From contig CAZCXH010000002.1 in NCBI GenBank assembly GCA_964502525.1, forward strand, positions 1-64,000: 64,000 bases of DNA, given 5' to 3'. The position numbers and the translations under genes are program-made. The notes under the pieces were generated by a model. That model saw only the letters and a program-made list of their open reading frames with translations. It had not been told where the DNA came from and searched no databases. Shown here one piece after another: positions 59,169 to 64,000 of the stretch (positions within the stretch are counted from its first letter, which is position 1; each line of letters opens with the position of its first letter). Source of the stretch: DATLYB01 sp964502525. GTDB lineage: Bacteria > Bacteroidota > Bacteroidia > Chitinophagales > CAIOSU01.

Positions 59169-59190
59169 GGTTTAGTTCATTAATAATAAT

Positions 59191-59218
59191 CAAAGTTAGA
59201 GAATCCTGCAAATCTCAA
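59191..59218 (-). promoter_or_regulatory. promoter of psd
   Basis: On the minus strand TTG (complement of 59216-59218), 17 bp, then TAACTTTG (complement of 59191-59198), an exact TAnnTTTG. Start codon 22 bp downstream. Confidence 0.5.
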
Positions 59219-59258
59219 TATTAATAATAGTCAATCCTGTCTTGTGTTTTCGTTGCTT

Positions 59259-60083
59259 TTACCGGATAAACAAAACATAAGCCGCAGCGAATGGAACGGA
59301 AAAAATAAAAGCGTCAAACCTGTCTAAGAACCCTCCATGTCCCGGGAAAAAATGCCCGGTATCCTTGATGCTCACGCTGCGTTTAAACATGGAGACGATC
59401 AAATCACCGGCAGTGGCCACCACCCAGATAATCAAAGCAAGCGCCATCCAATCAGCAATCGAAAAGATTCCGAAAAGCAGGTACTGCAAATATGCTACCA
59501 CCAAACATCCGAAAGCCCCGCCAAAAAATCCCTCAATGGTTTTGTTGGGGGATATCCTCTGGAGAAATTTATGCTTGCCGAACAGCGAGCCGAACACATA
59601 GGCAGCCGCATCATTTACCCAAACAAGGAACAAAATTCCTATTACTACTTTCGGCTGATATTGATCCTGGAAAAAAGCCACGTAATTGAGGATTGCAAAA
59701 GGAATGGATACGTAAATGATGCCCGTTATGTTTTGCGCGATGTTGGCAAGCGGTGTGGATGATTCCGAAAAGATTTCAAGCGCGAAAAATGTAAAAAGCA
59801 GGCAGGTGGGTATTATATAAATAATACCGCCCGTCCACCCTTGTATCACAGCAAATGAAGCCATAAAAGTTGCCAGCCCCGTCACGATACCTACCGGCAT
59901 GTAAAGCAGGCTTATCCGGTTGGCTTCGCGCGTGTAACTGATCAGCGTGAAGTACTCATACAGACTGAATATGATAATAACCGCCATCAGCCCCAAATAT
60001 GACCAATGATTCCAGAAAATCCCGCCAAGCATCACCACCACGAAAAATATTGCCGTTTGAGACCGGATAAGGAAGTTACGCAT
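59259..60083 (-). CDS. cdsA: phosphatidate cytidylyltransferase (CDP-diglyceride synthase)
   Basis: The 274-residue membrane enzyme makes CDP-diacylglycerol from phosphatidic acid and CTP. It has about eight hydrophobic segments, and the family signature SPNKTIEGFFGGAFGCLVVA lies near residue 180, with the conserved VWVNDAAAYVFGSLFGKHKF before it and FPGHGGFLDRFDAFIFSVPF at the end. Its start overlaps the DUF2007 gene by 8 bp. With psd downstream this forms a phospholipid cluster. Confidence 0.95.
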   Translation of the reverse strand: MRNFLIRSQTAIFFVVVMLGGIFWNHWSYLGLMAVIIIFSLYEYFTLISYTREANRISLLYMPVGIVTGLATFMASFAVIQGWTGGIIYIIPTCLLFTFFALEIFSESSTPLANIAQNITGIIYVSIPFAILNYVAFFQDQYQPKVVIGILFLVWVNDAAAYVFGSLFGKHKFLQRISPNKTIEGFFGGAFGCLVVAYLQYLLFGIFSIADWMALALIIWVVATAGDLIVSMFKRSVSIKDTGHFFPGHGGFLDRFDAFIFSVPFAAAYVLFIR

Positions 60084-60282
60084 CCAACACGTTTTTGATG
60101 AGATGTGTCGCCTTCAGCACGTCTTCCTGCTTCACATATAGCTCGGCTTCCCCGATAAACAGGGATGAATCTTTCTTATTGATCACCACCGGCTGGATGC
60201 CGTTTTCCAGCAGCAGGCTCTTTGCCATTTCAGCCTTAATCACGTCTGAAGTTGCATAAATCTTAACCCAATCCTTTTCCAT
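60076..60282 (-). CDS. DUF2007 (signal-transducing-like) small protein
   Basis: The 68-residue protein has the DUF2007 pattern: WVKIYATSDVIKAEMAKSLL, GIQPVVINKKDSS and AELYVKQEDVLKATHLIKNV. The family has a ferredoxin-like fold, sometimes described as PII-like, and its function is not known. The start at 60282 is chosen over 60354 because the longer form adds residues from within the protease gene. It overlaps the upstream CPBP gene by about 20 bp and cdsA by 8 bp. Confidence 0.85.
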   Translation of the reverse strand: MEKDWVKIYATSDVIKAEMAKSLLLENGIQPVVINKKDSSLFIGEAELYVKQEDVLKATHLIKNVLDA

Positions 60283-61195
60283 CCTCAGGCGTTGTTTTCT
60301 TTTGGGTAGCGAGGTCAAAGATATAAACTGCCGCAAACAGTAAAACTGTCGCAATCATGGTGATGTAGGGCGGAAATGCCGGCATTTCCTCTACGTCATA
60401 AGAAATCATACCCGCCTGAAACAGGTAAAGCATCACCACCTGGACGGCATTATTCAGGAAATGCGCGAATATCGGCACCCACAAACTGCCGCTCCAGTAA
60501 AACAGATAGCCGAACAGAATGCCGAGCAGCATGCGCGGAAAAAAACCATAGAACTGGAAATGGATGAAGCTGAAAAACATGCCCGTGATAAAAATGGCAA
60601 TATGAACATCACCCAGGGCTTTGTGAAGCATCTGCTGCAACGAGCCTCTGAAAAGAAGTTCTTCCGCCAGTGCCGGCACAATGGCGATCATCAGGAAATT
60701 AACCATGAAGTCAAACCGGCTGTTCATGATTAAAAGCGTCTTCAGCATCTGCTCGTTCTTGTCCTCAAGGTCGCGCAGGTAATTCTCAATCTCTCTCAGC
60801 GCTGAAGGAAAACTCATGTCCTGGTTCACGTCCAGCGCCCAAATGATCACCGGGGCTGCCAGCGCCATGATTAACACCGTCAGCGAAACCAATCTCAGAG
60901 GCGGAACTTTATTCAGCCTGAAAAACGACCAGTCCCGTTGCTTGCTGATAATCATGTAAACAAAGGGGGGAACTCCGAAAATGCCGATGGAGAGAATGAT
61001 CTGCAGGAAGCGGACGATGTTAAGATGCTCCGTAGCAACGTTATCGGAGGAAGAAGAGATAACGCTATACACTTCTTCACCGAAAGACAGTAGCAGCACA
61101 CCTGCCATCAGCAGGTTGAAGAAGAGGAAGCATCCCATCCACACCATAAAAAACAACCCCAACTGCTCTAAGGGCGTACGCTCCTGTTGAATCAT
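60263..61195 (-). CDS. CPBP-family intramembrane metalloprotease
   Basis: The 310-residue membrane protein has about eight hydrophobic segments and the CPBP/Abi motifs: PALAEELLFRGSLQQ (EExxxR), FFSFIHFQFYGF (FxxxH) and PIFAHFLNNAVQVVML (HxxxN). These residues form the metal site of type II CAAX-like proteases. Bacterial members process or protect peptides, or modify prenylated proteins. It is the first gene of a run that continues with DUF2007 and cdsA. Confidence 0.93.
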   Translation of the reverse strand: MIQQERTPLEQLGLFFMVWMGCFLFFNLLMAGVLLLSFGEEVYSVISSSSDNVATEHLNIVRFLQIILSIGIFGVPPFVYMIISKQRDWSFFRLNKVPPLRLVSLTVLIMALAAPVIIWALDVNQDMSFPSALREIENYLRDLEDKNEQMLKTLLIMNSRFDFMVNFLMIAIVPALAEELLFRGSLQQMLHKALGDVHIAIFITGMFFSFIHFQFYGFFPRMLLGILFGYLFYWSGSLWVPIFAHFLNNAVQVVMLYLFQAGMISYDVEEMPAFPPYITMIATVLLFAAVYIFDLATQKKTTPEDGKGLG

Positions 61196-61248
61196 CCTAA
61201 TTATAAATCTGTGAAGTCCGGGTAATCAGCGATTATCAGATTAATCGC

Positions 61249-61278
61249 TTTGAAACTGTGTTTGCGTTCGTAAATTTA
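61249..61278 (+). promoter_or_regulatory. promoter of dusB
   Basis: TTTG at 61249-61252 and TAAATTTA at 61271-61278 are 18 bp apart, fitting the -33/-7 pattern. The ATG is 28 bp downstream. Confidence 0.5.
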
Positions 61279-61306
61279 CACTTTCCTTCATGGGAAAGAA
61301 TTGACA

Positions 61307-62308
61307 ATGGTTAAAATCGGCAACATAGAATTGGGCGAATTTCCGTTGCTCCTTGCCCCCATGGAAGATGTGAGCGACCCTCCCTTCCGCGGACTGTGCA
61401 AGAAGCATGGCGCTGACCTCATGTTCACCGAGTTCATCTCGTCTGAAGGCTTGATTCGCTATGCGGACAAAAGCGTTCAGAAGCTCGACATCTTCGACTA
61501 TGAGCGACCCATCGGCATCCAGATTTTCGGAGGCGAGATCGAATCCATGCGCAGGGCGGCTGAAATCGTTGAACAAGCTAAACCTGATATTCTCGACATC
61601 AACTACGGCTGCCCGGTGAAGAAGGTAGTGTGCAAAGATGCCGGAGCGGGCATCCTGCGCGATGTTCCGAGGATGGTGAAGCTTACGGAGGAAATTGTAA
61701 AATCCACTTCGCTGTCCGTCACCGTGAAAACCCGACTGGGCTGGGACGACAAAACAAAATACGTGGTGGAAGTAGCTGAGCGACTGCAAGACGTGGGCAT
61801 CAAAGCCATTTCCATCCATGGGCGCACCCGCCAGCAGATGTACAAAGGCGGTGCCGACTGGACTTTAATCGCTGCTGTGAAGAACAATCCCCGCATGAAG
61901 ATTCCCGTGTTCGGCAATGGCGATGTGGATACTCCGCAAAAGGCAAAGCTCATGCGCGACACTTATGGCGTTGACGGCATCATGGTTGGCAGGGCATCCA
62001 TCGGTCATCCATGGATTTTCAGGGAAATCAAGCATTTCCTGGCAACCGGAGAAACTCTTGCTCCACCCACTTTGGAGGAGCGGGTTGAAGCCTGCCGTGA
62101 GCATGTGATGCGATCTGTGGAATGGAAGGGGGAAAAACTTGGCATCCTTGAAATGCGCAGGCATTATGCCAATTACTTCCGTGGATATCCCAACGTGAAA
62201 CCTGTAAGGGCGCAGTTGGTTTCAGCCGAAACGCTTCCTGCCATTTTGGAAATTCTTGCATCTTTGCCCCGAAACCTGTCCATTTCAGAACTGGAACAGG
62301 CAGCGTGA
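61307..62308 (+). CDS. dusB: tRNA-dihydrouridine synthase
   Basis: The 333-residue flavoenzyme reduces uridines in tRNA D-loops. Its TIM barrel has LLAPMEDVSDPPFRGLCKKH, INYGCPVKKVVCKDAGAGIL (catalytic Cys in VVCKDAGAG), ISIHGRTRQQMYKGGADW and FGNGDVDTPQKAKLM. It is of the bacterial DusB type. ATG at 61307 is preferred over the TTG at 61301. It lies divergent from the CPBP gene. Confidence 0.95.
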   Translation: MVKIGNIELGEFPLLLAPMEDVSDPPFRGLCKKHGADLMFTEFISSEGLIRYADKSVQKLDIFDYERPIGIQIFGGEIESMRRAAEIVEQAKPDILDINYGCPVKKVVCKDAGAGILRDVPRMVKLTEEIVKSTSLSVTVKTRLGWDDKTKYVVEVAERLQDVGIKAISIHGRTRQQMYKGGADWTLIAAVKNNPRMKIPVFGNGDVDTPQKAKLMRDTYGVDGIMVGRASIGHPWIFREIKHFLATGETLAPPTLEERVEACREHVMRSVEWKGEKLGILEMRRHYANYFRGYPNVKPVRAQLVSAETLPAILEILASLPRNLSISELEQAA

Positions 62309-62413
62309 TGTTGAACGGGTGACATTATTACAGGAAAAATTCTAACGGCATATCATTTGCAAAAACTTATTCGTGAAGAAATTTGAACATTAATAACTTA
62401 AAACCATCGTAAA

Positions 62414-63085
62414 ATGTACATGATTCTCATTCTCGTGATTATGGGGGCAAGCTGGGCGGTTGGCGCCATGCTCAAAAGCAAGTTCCAGAAATATTCGCAG
62501 GTGCCCACCGGCAGCGGGTTGAGCGGCAAAGAAATCGCTGAAAAGATGCTGCGCGACAACAACATCAGCGGGGTGCAGGTCATCTCCGTTCCCGGTCAGT
62601 TGACCGACCATTACAATCCGCTGAAGAAAACCGTCAACCTCAGCCCTGAAGTGTATCACGGCAAAAGCGTTGCGGCTGCTGCAGTGGCAGCGCACGAATG
62701 CGGTCATGCGGTGCAACACGCCCAGGCTTATTTATGGTTGCAAATGCGCTCGTCTCTCGTGCCGGTTGTTAACGTTTCTTCAAAATGGATGCAGTGGATA
62801 TTGCTGGCAGGCATTCTGCTGATACAGGTTTCCATCATACCCCTTACGGTGGGAGTGGCGCTGTTTGCCATGACTACGCTGTTTGCCTTTATCACCCTGC
62901 CGGTTGAGTTCGATGCTTCGCGCAGGGCTTTGGTGTGGCTCGAAAGCACCCGTATGACCAACCGCCAGGAACACGATCAGGCAAAAGATGCCTTGAAATG
63001 GGCGGCAATGACCTACGTGGTGGCTGCATTGGCTTCACTCGCTACATTGCTGTATTATCTTTCGATGCTGAACCGGAGAAGGTAA
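62414..63085 (+). CDS. YugP-type zinc metallopeptidase
   Basis: The 223-residue membrane protein has the zinc-binding HECGHAVQHAQ motif (about residues 95-105) and several hydrophobic segments, including MILILVIMGASWAVGAML at the start and ILLAGILLIQVSIIPLTVGV. The family (DUF2268/YugP) lacks a firm function. It follows dusB by 105 bp on the same strand and is convergent with the lipoprotein gene. Confidence 0.92.
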   Translation: MYMILILVIMGASWAVGAMLKSKFQKYSQVPTGSGLSGKEIAEKMLRDNNISGVQVISVPGQLTDHYNPLKKTVNLSPEVYHGKSVAAAAVAAHECGHAVQHAQAYLWLQMRSSLVPVVNVSSKWMQWILLAGILLIQVSIIPLTVGVALFAMTTLFAFITLPVEFDASRRALVWLESTRMTNRQEHDQAKDALKWAAMTYVVAALASLATLLYYLSMLNRRR

Positions 63086-63093
63086 TGGCTGAA

Positions 63094-63789
63094 TTAATCC
63101 AGCGGCAGGTAGAATCTGCCGTCACGGATATAATAATTTTCCCCGGTGCCTGAAACTGAAATATCTGCCGTGAAAGTTCCTTCAGAGTGACTGGTATTGT
63201 TAATGATATCAATGGAGAAGGTGACCACCGTGATGCCTCCGGCAACCGGGTAGGCAATTTTTCCGGAGTTGGTGAATACCACCTTTAAAGCAATGCAGGC
63301 AGAATCCGTTCCGCAGAGGGGAAAGGTGGTAACCTGCAAAGCAGGTATTCGCGACACAATGATCGAATCAATTTCACCTCCAACTGGAAACACGCCAGAG
63401 AAGTCATAGAACTTCCAAATCGTATCTTCCTGCGTATAGTTGCTGGTCTTCACATTACTCATCGCTGTCGTATCGGAGCCAAACCAGAATCGGATGTAAT
63501 AAGCCGGATCGCGCTGGTCGCAATTAGCGCCTACCCAACCCTGGATACAACTGCAGCCGCACGGAGGTGAAAAAAGGCCTCCATAGCTATAGACGCCATG
63601 AACCACGTTGGGCGGACAGTGGAAGTTGATGCTGTCATTCAGGCATGTGCAATCAGCCTGCACAATTTGACAATCAGAGCACCAATTGAATGAGCAATCA
63701 TCATGTTTGTCCTTGCATGAAGGAATAAGAAATATAAAACTGGCGTTAATAACAATCATCCAAAAATTTAACGCTTGCCTTCTTTGCAT
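63094..63789 (-). CDS. cysteine-rich lipoprotein with EGF-like segment
   Basis: The 231-residue lipoprotein has a lipobox near FLIPSCK. A cysteine-rich region with EGF-like spacing follows (CGCSCIQGWVGANCDQ, and CSFNWCSDCQ earlier), then a beta-rich domain (about 90-231). The function is unknown. EGF-like modules in Bacteroidota lipoproteins are often in surface-exposed adhesive or binding proteins. The start at 63789 fits the signal. Hairpin repeats lie just upstream. Confidence 0.75.
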   Translation of the reverse strand: MQRRQALNFWMIVINASFIFLIPSCKDKHDDCSFNWCSDCQIVQADCTCLNDSINFHCPPNVVHGVYSYGGLFSPPCGCSCIQGWVGANCDQRDPAYYIRFWFGSDTTAMSNVKTSNYTQEDTIWKFYDFSGVFPVGGEIDSIIVSRIPALQVTTFPLCGTDSACIALKVVFTNSGKIAYPVAGGITVVTFSIDIINNTSHSEGTFTADISVSGTGENYYIRDGRFYLPLD

Positions 63790-63842
63790 CTCGTTTGTAT
63801 TTAACGTGAGTTATGGATTCAAAACTATCTCGCAACTGTCCT

Positions 63843-63981
63843 CATTGCCATCCGCTTTAGCGGATGGCAATGAATTTCAATAAGTTAAGTTACCCTGGTT
63901 GTTTCAAGTCTTCCGAAGGAGGACTTGGAACATGGGATAGAGGAAGGTCTTTCGACCTTCCGGCAAGACGAAAGTCTTGCC
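63843..63981. repeat. run of four perfect or near-perfect hairpins
   Basis: H1 63843-63872: 13-bp stem, loop TTTA. H2 63901-63931: stem around CAAGTC, triloop GAA. H3 63942-63961: 8-bp stem GGAAGGTC, loop TTTC. H4 63962-63981: 8-bp stem GGCAAGAC, GAAA (GNRA-type) loop. H3 and H4 are directly adjacent. No coding frame was found to the window end. Confidence 0.7.
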
Positions 63982-64000
63982 GTTATTACGAATCACAAGT

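Noticed and set aside
63331..63347. AACCTGCAAAGCAGGTA hairpin inside the lipoprotein gene as another in-frame element
   Set aside because: The stem is short and the residues (PALQVTT) look like normal protein; no matching copies were seen.
1..64000. CRISPR array, prophage or integrative element
   Set aside because: No regularly spaced repeats, integrase, capsid, tail or conjugation genes were found; the repeats are dispersed palindromes and the tRNA-Leu has no duplicated 3' end in the window.

Overview
The window looks like chromosomal DNA of a Bacteroidota bacterium, probably an environmental lineage; the sequence alone does not fix the class. The evidence is: secreted proteins ending in type IX secretion (T9SS) sorting domains at 10572-11783, 21493-27060 and 38395-40008; a TonB-dependent receptor with an N-terminal carboxypeptidase-regulatory-like domain; AT-rich -7 boxes of the Bacteroidota type (TAnnTTTG) ahead of several genes; a long RelA/SpoT protein; and a sphingosine-1-phosphate-lyase-like enzyme. 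Most of the roughly 58 protein genes are housekeeping or envelope genes. There is one tRNA (Leu, anticodon TAG), no rRNA, no CRISPR array and no intact prophage or insertion sequence.

Layout. 1-4.6 kb: 3' end of an unknown gene, TonB receptor, divergent Crp/Fnr regulator, a GNAT gene beside a decayed copy of the E2 3' end. 4.6-10.5 kb: E2 acyltransferase, CinA, a REP-associated tyrosine transposase (RAYT) in a cluster of its palindromes, an alpha/beta hydrolase and an S1P-lyase-like enzyme. 10.5-17.5 kb: a secreted repeat protein, serine hydrolase, M19 dipeptidase, SDR, MFS transporter, then a 0.7 kb gap packed with inverted repeats. 17.5-27 kb: Nfu iron-sulfur protein, outer membrane protein, small lipoprotein, dihaem cytochrome c, NicO-type metal transporter, and two large paralogous T9SS proteins carrying dockerin-like and cohesin-like domains. 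27-38.4 kb: SerA, GH27 galactosidase, PagL-like deacylase, ElaA, Tag, RlmB, trigger factor, tRNA-Leu, RelA/SpoT, ThpR, family-5 UDG. 38.4-47.5 kb: GH28 protein, TPR protein, an M1 peptidase with a barrel-like C-terminal half, a conserved secreted protein usually labelled asparagine synthetase B, isocitrate dehydrogenase. 47.6-52.7 kb: a one-strand cluster in which arginine genes argB, argE and argH are interleaved with a RelE/ParE-type pair, a truncated McrC-like gene, a lone HicB-like gene and a VapBC pair. 52.7-64 kb: rhodanese lipoprotein, transglutaminase-like protein, a wrecked IS3 remnant, a second PGDH-like enzyme, YhhN, DUF445, a phospholipid/membrane cluster (CPBP protease, DUF2007, CdsA, Psd), DusB, a YugP-type protease, a lipoprotein and a run of hairpins.

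The theme that stands out is the variety of small palindromic and inverted-repeat elements, several of which sit in frame inside genes. The main family (two ACCTGWCAGGT arms around a short spacer) occurs at ten sites, clusters round the RAYT gene, and lies in frame in both the E2 linker and the RAYT gene itself. A second family (GC-rich hairpin followed by GGGGGTG) lies in frame in the S1P-lyase-like gene and at the start of argE. A third palindrome and a heptamer tract occupy the same linker position in the two paralogous T9SS proteins. Several intergenic elements have MITE architecture, and one has a clear 8-bp target duplication. These coding insertions and the chimeric arginine/toxin-antitoxin cluster are the observations most worth following up.
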